Assembly: GCA_902792635.1 (NCBI GenBank)
Contig: CADBAG010000005.1
Location: forward strand, 125,255-189,254
Length of the DNA stretch: 64,000 bases
Direction of reading: 5' to 3'
Source: an uncultured Prevotellaceae bacterium
GTDB taxonomy: Bacteria; Bacteroidota; Bacteroidia; Bacteroidales; Bacteroidaceae
Shown here piece after piece: positions 7,848-17,458 of the stretch; position 1 is the stretch's first letter, and each line of letters begins with the position of its first letter. The position numbers and the translations under genes were made by a program. The notes beneath the pieces are model-generated. The model saw only the letters and a list, made by a program, of their open reading frames with translations, had not been told where the DNA came from and searched no databases.

Positions 7848-8891
7848 TTAGTTGTTCTCAGGACGGAGCTTACGCACTGTCTCACCGGCGCGCCACATCT
7901 CCATGTCGTGCATAGCCTTGAGTTCTGCGTTCAGCTTCTCACGGTAGTCAGGCTGAGAGTTCTTGTCGATAGAGATCTGAGCCTCGTTGCCGCTCTCCAC
8001 AGAAGCATACAGCCACTCCATGACAGGCAGGCAAGCAGCCTTGAAGCGAGGTCGCCAGTCGAGGGCACCGCGCTGAGCTGTTGTAGAGCAGTTTGCATAC
8101 ATCCAGTCCATACCCTTCTCACCGAACAGCGGGCAGAGGCTCTGTGTGAACTCCTCAACAGTCTCGTTGAAGGCCTCCGAAGGAGAGTGTCCATGCTCAC
8201 GCAGCACCTGGTACTGAGCCTCGAACAGACCCTCGATAGCACCCATCAGTGATCCACGCTCACCGGTCAGGTCAGAAGTAGCCTCCTTGTTGAAGGTCGT
8301 CTCGAACAGATAGCCAGAACCGATACCTACACCCATAGCCAGTGTCTTCTCCTTAGCGTGACCAGAAGCATCCTGGTAAACAGCGTAGCTGGAGTTGATA
8401 CCACGGCCCTCGAGGAACAGTGTACGCAGAGACGTACCGGAACCCTTAGGAGCAACCATGATCACATCGATATCCTTGGGAGGAACCACACCCGTGCGGT
8501 TGTTCCAGTTGATAGCGAAACCGTGACTGTAGTACAGTGACTTACCCTTGGTAAGGAACGGCTTGATCTTCGGCCACTGTGCGATCTGACCTGCATCAGA
8601 GAGCAGCATAGCGATGATTGTACCCTTCTCAGCAGCCTCCTCGATGGAGAACAGCGTCTTACCGGGAACCCAACCGTCAGCAACAGCCTTGTCATAGCTG
8701 CGGCCCTTACGCTGACCGACAATTACATTGAAACCGTTATCGCGAAGATTGCCGGCCTGACCAGGACCCTGGATACCATAGCCAATAACAGCAATCGTCT
8801 CATTCTTCAGTACTTCACGTGCTTTCTCTAATGTGAACTCCTCTCTTGTGACGATGTTCTCTTCAACGCCACCAAAATTCATTTTTGGCAT
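7848..8891 (-). CDS. ilvC: Ketol-acid reductoisomerase
   Basis: IlvC isomerises and reduces 2-acetolactate or 2-aceto-2-hydroxybutyrate, the second step of valine, leucine and isoleucine synthesis. The 347-residue protein has the dinucleotide-binding motif IGYGIQGPGQAGN near residue 37 and GQRKGRSYDKA in the cofactor-specificity loop. The metal-binding C-terminal domain includes DLTGERGSLMGAIEGLFEA and EEFTQSLCPLFGEKGMDW. The length fits the short class I form. It lies at the 3' end of the ilv cluster but has a separate promoter at 8967-8998. Confidence 0.96.
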   Translation of the reverse strand: MPKMNFGGVEENIVTREEFTLEKAREVLKNETIAVIGYGIQGPGQAGNLRDNGFNVIVGQRKGRSYDKAVADGWVPGKTLFSIEEAAEKGTIIAMLLSDAGQIAQWPKIKPFLTKGKSLYYSHGFAINWNNRTGVVPPKDIDVIMVAPKGSGTSLRTLFLEGRGINSSYAVYQDASGHAKEKTLAMGVGIGSGYLFETTFNKEATSDLTGERGSLMGAIEGLFEAQYQVLREHGHSPSEAFNETVEEFTQSLCPLFGEKGMDWMYANCSTTAQRGALDWRPRFKAACLPVMEWLYASVESGNEAQISIDKNSQPDYREKLNAELKAMHDMEMWRAGETVRKLRPENN

Positions 8892-8966
8892 AATCTAAAT
8901 ACTTTAAGTATAACTTGAAAATCTATTTCTTAACTGTTAACCTGAGGGTGGAACTTTTATCGAGTG

Positions 8967-8998
8967 CAAAGGTATCAATTCTATATGTAACGACCAAA
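8967..8998 (-). promoter_or_regulatory. Promoter specific to ilvC
   Basis: The minus strand has TTTG (8995-8998), a 20-nt spacer and TACCTTTG (8967-8974), a full match to the Bacteroidetes consensus. It sits just past the stop of the thioesterase gene, leaving a leader of roughly 70 nt before ilvC. It implies that ilvC can be expressed apart from ilvDBN. Confidence 0.65.
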
Positions 8999-9006
8999 CT
9001 TTTCTT

Positions 9007-9804
9007 TCAATCTTTTACAAATTTAACCTTACACCTTACGATTTCAACTTCTTTGCCGTTTTCCTCGGGTGATTCTTTCGTCATTCTGACGACGTATTCT
9101 TCTTCCTCTTCAGTGCTGATAGTCTGCTTCTTATAGAGGCAGAGCGTATCGCCAGCATGCGACTCTGCGACATAGGCGATATCTATTCGGCGCAAACGAT
9201 GCGACTTATAATAGTCGAGACTGAAAAGGTCGAGCACATGATCGATATATTTGACTGAGTTGACGTGGCCGTTGATGTCCACATCATTATATTGTGCAAC
9301 AACCTTGCGAGTCAGCTCGAGATCGTGACCCAAAACCACTCTCGAAGGCGGAGCGATGGGGCACGGCTTGTCTTCGACGATATATTTAGCCAAGAGTCCA
9401 TCTTTGATCGAAAAGATGTCGGCAGGCTGGCGCGTGTCGGTGTCGATCATCGCCCAGATGCTGCGGCCGTAGGCATAGGGCCTCGTGCCATCGGGACTGA
9501 CCACTGCGAAGTTACGGCTCGTGAAGAACTTCTTCGCTGCCTCCACCCACGTCTCGGCGATAACCTTGTCGTAGGCCTTCGGCATGTCGAGAATCTCGAT
9601 GGCGAAGCGAGAGAGCACCCATGTACGATGACTGAGGTTCAGCTCCGCCACGCCATAGCCGCGGTCACCACTGTGGTAGTCGGCTGCATTGAGCATGCCG
9701 TTGCCTAAGTGGCCGGGGAAAAGGTGACTGCTGAAGTCGCAGTGGAAGGGCTCCACCATAAACTCGTAACTACCTACCTTCGGCAAGAGCTTATCCGTTG
9801 TCAT
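9007..9804 (-). CDS. Acyl-ACP thioesterase
   Basis: This 265-residue protein resembles the acyl-ACP thioesterase family (double hotdog fold, related to plant FatA/FatB), which releases free fatty acids from acyl carrier protein. Visible conserved parts are DYHSGDRGYGVAELN, WVLSRFAIEILDMP, AETWVEAAKKFFTSRNF and, in the second half, YNDVDINGHVNSVKYIDHVLD, where Asp/Asn/His are expected catalytic residues. Its start overlaps the ilvN stop by 14 bp, so it is translated with the ilv genes. The link to branched-chain synthesis, perhaps branched fatty acids, is inference. Confidence 0.88.
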   Translation of the reverse strand: MTTDKLLPKVGSYEFMVEPFHCDFSSHLFPGHLGNGMLNAADYHSGDRGYGVAELNLSHRTWVLSRFAIEILDMPKAYDKVIAETWVEAAKKFFTSRNFAVVSPDGTRPYAYGRSIWAMIDTDTRQPADIFSIKDGLLAKYIVEDKPCPIAPPSRVVLGHDLELTRKVVAQYNDVDINGHVNSVKYIDHVLDLFSLDYYKSHRLRRIDIAYVAESHAGDTLCLYKKQTISTEEEEEYVVRMTKESPEENGKEVEIVRCKVKFVKD

Positions 9805-10324
9805 GCTCTTCCAAGAGTTTAGATACCGGCTCCTCGAAACTGCGGGTCACTGCGATACGGCCCGAGCGCGTGTACTGCAACAGGCAGTCGTAACTGTTGA
9901 GCTTCGAATAGAGGTCTGTAATGTCATCCGTCAGACCGGCAAGCAATACAGTAGCATAGGTGGGGTTGACCTCCATCATGCGGGCGTTGTGGCGGCGGAT
10001 CGTGCGCGAGACCTCAGGATTGTCGAGGAGCACAGGTGTAGAGATCTTATAGAGTGCGACCTCATGGATGAAGATCTGGTCATCGGTATAGTAGTCGCAC
10101 TTGATGACATTGATCTTCTTCTCTATCTGTTTCTTGATCTTCAGAATCTGATCGGGATCGCTCCAGCAGGTGATGGTATACTTATGAATGCCATCGATAC
10201 TTGAAGCCGACACGTTCAGACTCTCGATGTTCACCTGGCGACGGGTAAAGACGCTTGTGATTTCATTAAGGATACCCGCCACGTTCTCACTATATACTAA
10301 TAATGTATAAAATGTATCTTCCAT
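9791..10324 (-). CDS. ilvN: Acetolactate synthase small (regulatory) subunit
   Basis: IlvN activates the catalytic subunit IlvB and confers valine feedback inhibition. The 177-residue protein starts with an ACT domain (YTLLVYSENVAGILNEITSVFTRRQVNIESLNV) followed by a typical C-terminal half (MMEVNPTYATVLLAG, GRIAVTRS). It lies 40 bp after ilvB and overlaps the following thioesterase gene. Confidence 0.95.
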   Translation of the reverse strand: MEDTFYTLLVYSENVAGILNEITSVFTRRQVNIESLNVSASSIDGIHKYTITCWSDPDQILKIKKQIEKKINVIKCDYYTDDQIFIHEVALYKISTPVLLDNPEVSRTIRRHNARMMEVNPTYATVLLAGLTDDITDLYSKLNSYDCLLQYTRSGRIAVTRSFEEPVSKLLEEHDNG

Positions 10325-10364
10325 AGAATTCTGTCATTAAATGTGGGATAATGAATGTGTGGGG

Positions 10365-12137
10365 TTAGATATCCAAATGGAGCTGCATCTCATCAATAGA
10401 GCTACCCGGTGTGACCATTGGCGTGACATTCTCATCCTCCTTCACGGCGCACTCGAGGATGTAAGGCCCCTCAGCGGCTACCATCTTCTCAACTTTTGCC
10501 TTGAGATCGTCGCGGTCGGTCACCACATCGTAAGCGATGCCATAGCCCTGGGCGATAGACTCATAGTGTGGGTTGAGCATGTAAGTGAAGGAACGGCGAT
10601 GGTTGAACATCAGATCCTGCCACTGACGCACGTTGCCGAGGTAGTGGTTATTGAGCAGAATGATCTTCACGGGAGCCTGCTGCTCCATGACGGTGCCGAG
10701 CTCCTCGATACACATCTGGAAGGAGCCGTCGCCGGTGAAGAGCACGACCTGACGGTCGGGAGCACCGAAGGTTGCGCCGATAGCTGCGGGAAGGCCAAAG
10801 CCCATCGTACCAAAGCCACCGCTGCTGACGATGCTGCGGTCTTTCTCAAACTTGAAGTAACGGCAGGAGAACATCTGATGCAGACCTACGTCGTTGCACA
10901 TCACGGCCTCACCCTTCGTAGCCTCAGCCACGGCGTTGATAACCTCACCCATGAGCAGCGGACCTTCCTTCGGATGAACAGCGGGATCGATGACCTCGCG
11001 CTTCTCTTCTTCGTAGAGTGGCTTGAAAGAGGCGATCCACTGCTTGTGCTCATTGGGATTGAGCAGGGCTGTGATCTTTGCAAGACTCTCCTTGCAGTCG
11101 CCGACAACGGCTACGTCGGTCTTCACGTTCTTGTCAATCTCTGAGGGATCGATGTCGAGGTGGATAATCTTTGCCTGCTTAGCATATTTATCGAGACGGC
11201 CCGTGACACGGTCAGAGAAGCGCATGCCGATGGCGATCAGCACATCACACTCCTGCTCCTTGATATTCGGAGCATAGTTGCCGTGCATTCCGAGCATACC
11301 CATGTCCAAAGGATGGTCGGAAGGCAGGGCCGAGAGACCGAGCAACGTACGGGCTGCGGGGATGTCGGCTTTCTCGAGGAACTCGCGGAGCTCTTTCTGG
11401 GCGCCGCCTATCTCCACACCGTGCCCCACGAGAGCGAACGGCTTCTTGGCATTATTGATAAGCTCTGCAGCTGCTTTCACAGCCTCTTCGCTGATCTTCG
11501 GATAAGGGTTGTAGGAGCGCACGCCATCAGCCTTGCCCGGCATCCACTTAGCCTTGCCGACCTGTGCATTGCGCGGGAAGTCGAGCACCACGGGGCCGGG
11601 GCGGCCGCTCTTGGCGATGTAGAACGCACGGTTCACGGCCCATGCCACATCCTCCGGACGACGGATCTGATAGCTCCACTTCGTGATTGGCTGAGCCATG
11701 TCTACAAGGTCAACCTCCTGGAAGGCATCGGTACCAAGGGCGCGCACACCGACCTGTCCGGCGATGACGACGATTGGAATAGAATCCATCATGGCATCGG
11801 CTACACCCGTCAGCGTGTTGGTAGCACCGGGGCCTGAGGTGACGATAGCCACACCGACCTGTCCACTCGTACGTGCAAAGCCTTCAGCAGCATGGGCTGC
11901 TCCCTGCTCGTGGCGCACGAGGACATGCTTGAACCATGGGTCTTTCTTGTGGGTATAGGTATAGAGGGCGTCGTAGACGGGCATGATGGCACCACCGGGG
12001 TATCCGAAGATCGTCTTCACATTCTCCTGGTAGAGGGCACGCATCATGATCTCAGCGCCGCTGACCTCCTCACCGATCTTCACACCGGACCAAGGGGCCC
12101 ATTCATTATTCTTTATATTTTTTTGAGTGTTATCCAT
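10365..12137 (-). CDS. ilvB: Acetolactate synthase large (catalytic) subunit
   Basis: IlvB condenses pyruvate with pyruvate or 2-oxobutyrate using thiamine diphosphate. The 590-residue protein has the N-terminal activating motif VRHEQGAAHAAEGFARTSG with its Glu, the FAD/central domain, and the ThDP-binding signature GDGSFQMCIEELGTVM ending at LLNNHYLG. It lies 25 bp downstream of ilvD and 40 bp upstream of ilvN. Confidence 0.97.
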   Translation of the reverse strand: MDNTQKNIKNNEWAPWSGVKIGEEVSGAEIMMRALYQENVKTIFGYPGGAIMPVYDALYTYTHKKDPWFKHVLVRHEQGAAHAAEGFARTSGQVGVAIVTSGPGATNTLTGVADAMMDSIPIVVIAGQVGVRALGTDAFQEVDLVDMAQPITKWSYQIRRPEDVAWAVNRAFYIAKSGRPGPVVLDFPRNAQVGKAKWMPGKADGVRSYNPYPKISEEAVKAAAELINNAKKPFALVGHGVEIGGAQKELREFLEKADIPAARTLLGLSALPSDHPLDMGMLGMHGNYAPNIKEQECDVLIAIGMRFSDRVTGRLDKYAKQAKIIHLDIDPSEIDKNVKTDVAVVGDCKESLAKITALLNPNEHKQWIASFKPLYEEEKREVIDPAVHPKEGPLLMGEVINAVAEATKGEAVMCNDVGLHQMFSCRYFKFEKDRSIVSSGGFGTMGFGLPAAIGATFGAPDRQVVLFTGDGSFQMCIEELGTVMEQQAPVKIILLNNHYLGNVRQWQDLMFNHRRSFTYMLNPHYESIAQGYGIAYDVVTDRDDLKAKVEKMVAAEGPYILECAVKEDENVTPMVTPGSSIDEMQLHLDI

Positions 12138-12162
12138 ATGAATTATCTTTTTCTCCTGCTTA

Positions 12163-13965
12163 TCAATCTATTATCCTCACGCCTCCCTTATCTGCAGAGC
12201 TCACGCTCTGTGCATAAGCACGGAGAGCCTTGCTGACGACACGATGACGCTTCAGCGGCTGCTGAGGACGGGCGGCGAGCTCCTCGTCAGAGAGCTTCAC
12301 ATTGATCGAACGGCTCGGGATATCGATAACGATGATATCGCCATCTTTGATCTTACCGATGTTACCACCGGCTGCTGCCTCCGGAGAGATGTGACCGATA
12401 CTCAGGCCACTCGTACCACCCGAGAAGCGGCCATCAGTGATAAGGGCACACTCCTTACCGAGGTGACGGCTCTTGATATAAGAAGTAGGATAAAGCATCT
12501 CCTGCATGCCTGGGCCTCCCTTAGGACCTTCGTGGGTGATGACGACACAGTCGCCACTGTTCACCTTGCCACCGAGGATGCCTTCACACGCATCTTCCTG
12601 AGAGTCGAAGACCACAGCAGGACCTTCGAAGTGCCACAGTTCTGGAGCGACACCGGCAGTCTTCACTACGCAACCGTTCTGTGCGATGTTGCCGAAGAGC
12701 ACAGCCAAGCCACCATCTTTCGTGTAGGCATGCTGGAGGTCGCGGATACATCCGTTCTCGCGGTCGGTGTCGAGACTCTCCCACTGCTCATCCTGGGAAC
12801 CCATCTGCGTGGTGAAACGGCGGCCCGGAGCACTGTGATAGATACGCGAAGCCTCGGGACCAATCGTAGCACCAGTGATATCATATTTCTTCATTTCCTC
12901 ATCGAGTGTGGTGCCATCGACACGCTTCACGGAGCCATCGATGAGTCCGCCCTTGTTCAGTTCATTGAGGATACCGAGAATACCCCCGGCACGGTTGCAT
13001 TCCTGCACACTGTATTTCTGTGTATTCGGAGCGAGCTTGCAGATGCAAGGCACCTTACGGCTCAGTGCATCGATATCGCTCATCTTGAAGTCGACGTTGC
13101 CTTCCTGTGCCACGGCAAGGAGGTGGAGCACGGTATTTGTGGAACCACCCATTGCGATGTCAAGGGTCATAGCATTGAGGAAAGCCTGACGGGTTGCGAT
13201 GCTACGAGGCAGTACGCTATCGTCGCCATCCTCATAATAAGCGAAAGCGTTCTTCACGATCTGGCGAGCCGCATCCTTGAATAGCTGGATACGGTTCTTA
13301 TGCGAAGCGAGGATCGTGCCATTGCCGGGGAGAGCAAGGCCGATAGCCTCCGTGAGGGAGTTCATGGAGTTGGCGGTGAACATACCCGAGCAGCAGCCGC
13401 AGCCAGGGCATGCCGTGTTCTCAATCTTCGTGAGGTCTTCATCGCTCACACTCTTGTCGCCACCGGCAATCATTGCCGTGATAAGGTCCGCGTTCTCACC
13501 CTTCCAGCGGCCAGCCTCCATAGGGCCACCGGAGCAGAAGATGGTAGGGATATTGAGGCGCATGGCAGCCATGAGCATACCCGGCGTCACCTTGTCACAG
13601 TTGGAGATGCAGATCATTGCATCAGCCTTGTGAGCGTTGACCATGTACTCCACTGAATCAGCAATAATATCACGAGAAGGAAGTGAATAAAGCATACCGT
13701 CGTGACCCATAGCGATACCGTCGTCGACAGCGATGGTGTTGAACTCGGCGGCGTAGCAGCCCATAGACTCAATCTCCTTCTTAACAATCTGACCAATCTC
13801 ATGCAGATGTGTATGTCCGGGGACGAACTGTGTGAAACTGTTTACTATGGCGATGATGGGCTTTCCCATCTGCTCGTGCTTCATTCCTGCAGCCACCCAA
13901 AGAGCACGTGCTCCGGCCATCAAACGGCCCTGAGTGCATACTGCGCTTCTCAATTGATGCTTCAT
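12163..13965 (-). CDS. ilvD: Dihydroxy-acid dehydratase
   Basis: IlvD dehydrates dihydroxy acids to the 2-keto precursors of valine and isoleucine. The 600-residue protein has the cysteine motifs [12 protein letters not shown] and [17 protein letters not shown], which hold the iron-sulfur cluster. C-terminal segments include [20 protein letters not shown]. It is the first gene of the ilv operon and the ATG at 13965 lies just after a good promoter. Confidence 0.97.
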   Translation of the reverse strand: MKHQLRSAVCTQGRLMAGARALWVAAGMKHEQMGKPIIAIVNSFTQFVPGHTHLHEIGQIVKKEIESMGCYAAEFNTIAVDDGIAMGHDGMLYSLPSRDIIADSVEYMVNAHKADAMICISNCDKVTPGMLMAAMRLNIPTIFCSGGPMEAGRWKGENADLITAMIAGGDKSVSDEDLTKIENTACPGCGCCSGMFTANSMNSLTEAIGLALPGNGTILASHKNRIQLFKDAARQIVKNAFAYYEDGDDSVLPRSIATRQAFLNAMTLDIAMGGSTNTVLHLLAVAQEGNVDFKMSDIDALSRKVPCICKLAPNTQKYSVQECNRAGGILGILNELNKGGLIDGSVKRVDGTTLDEEMKKYDITGATIGPEASRIYHSAPGRRFTTQMGSQDEQWESLDTDRENGCIRDLQHAYTKDGGLAVLFGNIAQNGCVVKTAGVAPELWHFEGPAVVFDSQEDACEGILGGKVNSGDCVVITHEGPKGGPGMQEMLYPTSYIKSRHLGKECALITDGRFSGGTSGLSIGHISPEAAAGGNIGKIKDGDIIVIDIPSRSINVKLSDEELAARPQQPLKRHRVVSKALRAYAQSVSSADKGGVRIID

Positions 13966-13992
13966 AATGCTTTATTATTACGATTTTGAATG

Positions 13993-14026
13993 CAAAGATA
14001 CTAACTTTTATATTATTTGCAACAAA
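13993..14026 (-). promoter_or_regulatory. Promoter of the ilvDBN-thioesterase operon
   Basis: TATCTTTG (13993-14000 on the minus strand) matches the -7 element, with TTTG at 14023-14026 at a slightly long 22-nt spacing. The predicted leader before ilvD is only about 20 nt, leaving no room for a leader-peptide attenuator. Confidence 0.6.
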
Positions 14027-14072
14027 TTCGATGAATATATTTCCAAATTCTGCAATTTTATAAGCATATAAC

Positions 14073-14108
14073 AAAAAATCCCACCAATCTATCAACAGAC
14101 TAGTGGGA
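14073..14108 (-). terminator. Intrinsic terminator downstream of folD
   Basis: On the minus strand an 11-bp stem with two wobble pairs (TCCCAC...GTGGGA) is followed by ATTTTTT. It lies about 45 bp past the folD stop and separates ffh-folD from the ilv operon. Confidence 0.8.
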
Positions 14109-14150
14109 CTTCGGAATAGCGATCTATTCTCTTATTGGTTGTATAATATC

Positions 14151-15035
14151 TTATTTGTAAAATTCATGTTTAGCGGCGGCGAGGGTGTTCTTCATCAATG
14201 AACAGATAGTCATAGGCCCTACTCCACCAGGTACGGGAGTGATGAAGGAGCACTTCGGTGCGACCTCATCAAACTTCACGTCGCCATTCAATCTCCAGCC
14301 ACGCTTACGTGTGGCGTCGGGTACACGCGTGGTACCGACATCGATGATGGCTGCACCTTCCTTCACCATATCAGCGGTGACGAAGTTAGGCTGACCGATA
14401 GCAGCGATGATGATATCAGCCTCGCGGCACTCCTGCTTCAAAGTTTTGGAGTGAGAGTGGCAGACGGTAACCGTGGCATCGCCATATTGTTTCTGCATCA
14501 TGAGCTGAGCCATGGGCTTGCCGACGATGTTGCTGCGTCCAAGGACGACACACTTCTTACCGGAGGTCTCGATATGATAATGCTGCAGAAGCGTGAGGAT
14601 ACCGAGCGGAGTAGCTGAGATGAAGCAAGGAAGACCTATTGCCATACGACCGACATTGATAGGATGGAAGCCATCCACATCTTTCTTATAGTCGATAGCC
14701 ATGATGATCTTCTGCTCGTCGATATGCTTCGGAAGAGGAAGCTGCACGATGAATCCATCGACATCAGCATCCTTATTGAGTCGGTCGACGCAAGCGAGGA
14801 GCTCTTCCTCCGTCACATCATCCTCGTAGCGGATAAGCGTAGACTTGAAGCCACACTGCTCACAGGCGATGACCTTGTTCTTGACATACGTCTCCGAACC
14901 GCCATCGTGACCCACGAGGACTGCTGCAAGATGAGGCTGCTTGCCGCCAGCAGCAATGATGTTCTTCACTTCTTCGGCTATTTGCTGTTTGATAGCAGCT
15001 GCGGTAGCCTTACCGTCGATCAACTGATAACTCAT
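14151..15035 (-). CDS. folD: Methylenetetrahydrofolate dehydrogenase/cyclohydrolase
   Basis: FolD interconverts 5,10-methylene-, 5,10-methenyl- and 10-formyl-tetrahydrofolate, supplying one-carbon units. The 294-residue protein has the substrate/catalytic segment [16 protein letters not shown] with its Lys, [15 protein letters not shown], the NADP site [16 protein letters not shown], and the C-terminal [19 protein letters not shown]. It lies 54 bp after ffh and probably shares its transcript. Confidence 0.97.
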   Translation of the reverse strand: MSYQLIDGKATAAAIKQQIAEEVKNIIAAGGKQPHLAAVLVGHDGGSETYVKNKVIACEQCGFKSTLIRYEDDVTEEELLACVDRLNKDADVDGFIVQLPLPKHIDEQKIIMAIDYKKDVDGFHPINVGRMAIGLPCFISATPLGILTLLQHYHIETSGKKCVVLGRSNIVGKPMAQLMMQKQYGDATVTVCHSHSKTLKQECREADIIIAAIGQPNFVTADMVKEGAAIIDVGTTRVPDATRKRGWRLNGDVKFDEVAPKCSFITPVPGGVGPMTICSLMKNTLAAAKHEFYK

Positions 15036-15089
15036 ACTGTGGATTTTATACTATGTGGGTAACCATTAACACCCAACACCCATCACCTA

Positions 15090-16421
15090 TCACCTCTTCA
15101 TATTCGGCATGTTGCGCATCATCTGGCGCATGCCACTGCCTGTCACCATCTTCATCATCTTACGCGTCTGATCAAACTGCTTGATGAGACGGTTCACTTC
15201 CTGGATGCTGGTGCCTGAACCTTTGGCGATACGCAGCTTACGGCTCTGGTTGAGCACCTCAGGGTTCGTACGCTCCTTAGGAGTCATGGAGCGGATGATT
15301 GCCTCAATGCCATTGAAAGCACTGTTGTCGATATCCATATCCTTGATGGCCTTGCCCACACCCGGGATCATAGAGGCGAGATCCTTGATGTTACCCATCT
15401 TCTTGATCTGCTCGATCTGCTTGAGGAAATCGTTGAAGTCGAACTTGTTCTTCTGAATCTTCTTCTGCAGGCGCTTAGCCTCTTCCTCATCAAACTGCTC
15501 CTGGGCACGCTCCACAAGTGATACGACATCACCCATGCCGAGGATACGGTCAGCCATACGGTCGGGATGGAACACGTCGATAGCTTCCATCTTCTCACCG
15601 GTACCAATAAACTTGATAGGCTTCGTGACCACGGTACGGATAGAAAGAGCTGCACCGCCACGGGTATCACCATCGAGCTTCGTAAGCACCACACCGTCGA
15701 AATCGAGGCGGTCGTTGAACTCCTTAGCCGTGTTGACAGCATCCTGACCGGTCATGGAGTCGACAACGAACAGAGTCTCATCAGGATGGACATGCTCCTT
15801 AAGTGAGGAGATCTCGTTCATCATCTGCTCATCGACAGCCAAGCGGCCGGCGGTATCGATGATGACGACATCGTTGCCTTTAGCCTTAGCCTCGGCGATA
15901 GCATGGTCAGCGATCTCGTTGACATTCTTGTTGTCGGGCTCACTGTATACCGGCACATTAATGCTGTCACCCACCACCTTCAACTGGTCGATAGCAGCAG
16001 GACGGTAGACGTCGCAGGCTACGAGCAACGGGTTCTTGTGCTGTTTAGTCTTGAGCATGTTAGCAAGTTTGCCACTGAACGTGGTCTTACCCGAACCCTG
16101 CAGACCAGACATGAGGATGATTGCCGGCTTGCCGGTGAGATGCAGTTCTGCAGCCTCACCACCCATGAGTCGGGCGAGCTCGTCGTGCACGATCTTCACC
16201 ATGAGCTGTCCCGGCTTGATGGCAGTGAGCACATTCATGCCCAAGGCCTTCTCCTTGACAGTATCAGTGAACTGCTTTGCTACTTTATAGTTGACATCGG
16301 CATCGAGCAGTGCGCGGCGCACGTCTTTCAGCGTGGCAGCGACATTGAGCTCCGTGATCTTCCCTTCACCCTTGAGTATCTTGAACGACCGTTCAAGTCT
16401 ATCGGTTAAATTCTCAAACAT
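15090..16421 (-). CDS. ffh: Signal recognition particle protein Ffh
   Basis: Ffh is the GTPase of the signal recognition particle; it binds SRP RNA and signal sequences and targets ribosomes to the membrane. The 443-residue protein has an N domain, then the G domain with GLQGSGKTTFSGKLA, DTAGRLAVDEQMM and TKLDGDTRGGAALS. The M domain ends with methionine-rich GSGMRQMMRNMPNMKR. It has its own promoter and leads into folD. Confidence 0.97.
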   Translation of the reverse strand: MFENLTDRLERSFKILKGEGKITELNVAATLKDVRRALLDADVNYKVAKQFTDTVKEKALGMNVLTAIKPGQLMVKIVHDELARLMGGEAAELHLTGKPAIILMSGLQGSGKTTFSGKLANMLKTKQHKNPLLVACDVYRPAAIDQLKVVGDSINVPVYSEPDNKNVNEIADHAIAEAKAKGNDVVIIDTAGRLAVDEQMMNEISSLKEHVHPDETLFVVDSMTGQDAVNTAKEFNDRLDFDGVVLTKLDGDTRGGAALSIRTVVTKPIKFIGTGEKMEAIDVFHPDRMADRILGMGDVVSLVERAQEQFDEEEAKRLQKKIQKNKFDFNDFLKQIEQIKKMGNIKDLASMIPGVGKAIKDMDIDNSAFNGIEAIIRSMTPKERTNPEVLNQSRKLRIAKGSGTSIQEVNRLIKQFDQTRKMMKMVTGSGMRQMMRNMPNMKR

Positions 16422-16472
16422 TATTTAATGCGTAATTTTTAGTGCGTAATTATCTAAGATGCTAATTTTCTG

Positions 16473-16480
16473 CAAAGTTA
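16473..16480 (-). promoter_or_regulatory. Promoter -7 element of ffh-folD
   Basis: The minus strand reads TAACTTTG about 50 bp upstream of ffh, with TTTC at a 20-nt spacing as a weak -33 element. It sits between the glutaredoxin-like gene and ffh. Confidence 0.5.
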
Positions 16481-16521
16481 GCATTAAATTTGCGAATTGT
16501 GAAAGGAATACGGATTTTTCT

Positions 16522-16839
16522 TCAGCAGCCAGTGCCATCAATGCTGCACGTAGCACCTTCCTCGGGCTCATCGGGCATGGGTACGAGACCGACATCCGTG
16601 GAGTTGAGAGTCACGGTACCATCCTCAAGCACGTAGCAAGGGATGCCGACATCTCCGATACGCTTAGCCTCGTCAAAGGCAGGGTTCGTATCGCGGAGGT
16701 GCATGAAACGCTTGAGGTTCAGGATATGAGCCCCAATGTCCACAATCTTGAACTTCTTCTTGAGCTCTTCGCTCTTCTCTATCTGTGCCTCTACATACTC
16801 GCAGTAGGGACACGTCTTCATTCCGTAAAGTGTTATCAT
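16522..16839 (-). CDS. Glutaredoxin-like protein
   Basis: This 105-residue protein has a thioredoxin-fold start, MITLYGMKTCPYCEYVEAQ, with the redox motif Cys10-Pro-Tyr-Cys13. The expected cis-proline is in DVGIPCYVLEDG. It presumably reduces disulfides or mixed disulfides in the cytoplasm. Two extra cysteines near the C-terminus (CSIDGTGC) are unusual. It starts 5 bp after trpG, so it is probably read from the trp transcript; no separate promoter was found. A functional link to tryptophan synthesis is not obvious. Confidence 0.82.
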   Translation of the reverse strand: MITLYGMKTCPYCEYVEAQIEKSEELKKKFKIVDIGAHILNLKRFMHLRDTNPAFDEAKRIGDVGIPCYVLEDGTVTLNSTDVGLVPMPDEPEEGATCSIDGTGC

Positions 16840-16844
16840 AGTTT

Positions 16845-17408
16845 TTATTCATTTAACCAGTTCTGCATGATCTGATGCCCTAACGGCGTCAATACGCTCT
16901 CGGGATGGAACTGAATGCCATGGATAGGATACTCTTTGTGGCGCAGACCCATGATATTGCCATCGGGGCTGATAGCGGTCACCTCAAGACAGTCGGGGAA
17001 GTCTTCTTTGCTCACCACCCAACTGTGGTAACGTCCGACTTCGAAGTGCTTCGGCAGACCTGCAAAGATAGGATCGTTGCCAAGCTGTTCACAGTCGGTT
17101 GCCACACCATGGTAGACCTGCGAGAGGTTGACGAGCTTACCACCGAAGACCTCACCGATGGCCTGATGACCGAGGCACACGCCGAGCATCGGCTTCTTCC
17201 CGGCATAGGTGCGGATGACATCCAACAGCAAGCCGGCCTCAGAAGGAATGCCAGGACCTGGAGAGAGGATGATCTTGTCGTATTGCTCGAGCAACGGCAG
17301 TTCAAACTGGTCGTTGCGTACAACATCAACCTCGGCACCCAACTCTCTGACGAGGTGTGCGAGGTTGTATGTAAAAGAATCGTAATTGTCGATAATAATT
17401 ATTTTCAT
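16845..17408 (-). CDS. trpG: Anthranilate synthase glutamine amidotransferase subunit
   Basis: TrpG supplies ammonia from glutamine to TrpE. The 187-residue protein begins MKIIIIDNYDSFTYNL, the canonical amidotransferase start. A longer frame adds ten residues from inside a palindrome and is rejected. Catalytic residues are Cys in GVCLGHQAIGEVFGG and His/Glu in GIQFHPESVLT. It is the last trp gene here, separated from trpE by a 50-bp gap that contains a short GC palindrome. Confidence 0.95.
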   Translation of the reverse strand: MKIIIIDNYDSFTYNLAHLVRELGAEVDVVRNDQFELPLLEQYDKIILSPGPGIPSEAGLLLDVIRTYAGKKPMLGVCLGHQAIGEVFGGKLVNLSQVYHGVATDCEQLGNDPIFAGLPKHFEVGRYHSWVVSKEDFPDCLEVTAISPDGNIMGLRHKEYPIHGIQFHPESVLTPLGHQIMQNWLNE

Positions 17409-17428
17409 CGTAGTAATTATTCTGTTGA

Positions 17429-17454
17429 GGACGGCCACAAGGGCCGCCCCTACG
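17429..17454. repeat. Short GC-rich palindrome of the GTAGGGGCGG family
   Basis: GGACGGCC and GGGCCGCCCC face each other across ACAA between trpE and trpG. It lies inside the operon, so if it terminates or stabilises anything it must act on the trpG end of the mRNA. Confidence 0.6.
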
Positions 17455-17458
17455 CTGC

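Noticed and set aside
13966..14072. Leader-peptide attenuation of the ilv operon.
   Set aside because: The promoter leaves only about 20 nt before ilvD, and there is no Ile/Val/Leu-rich short frame or terminator in between.
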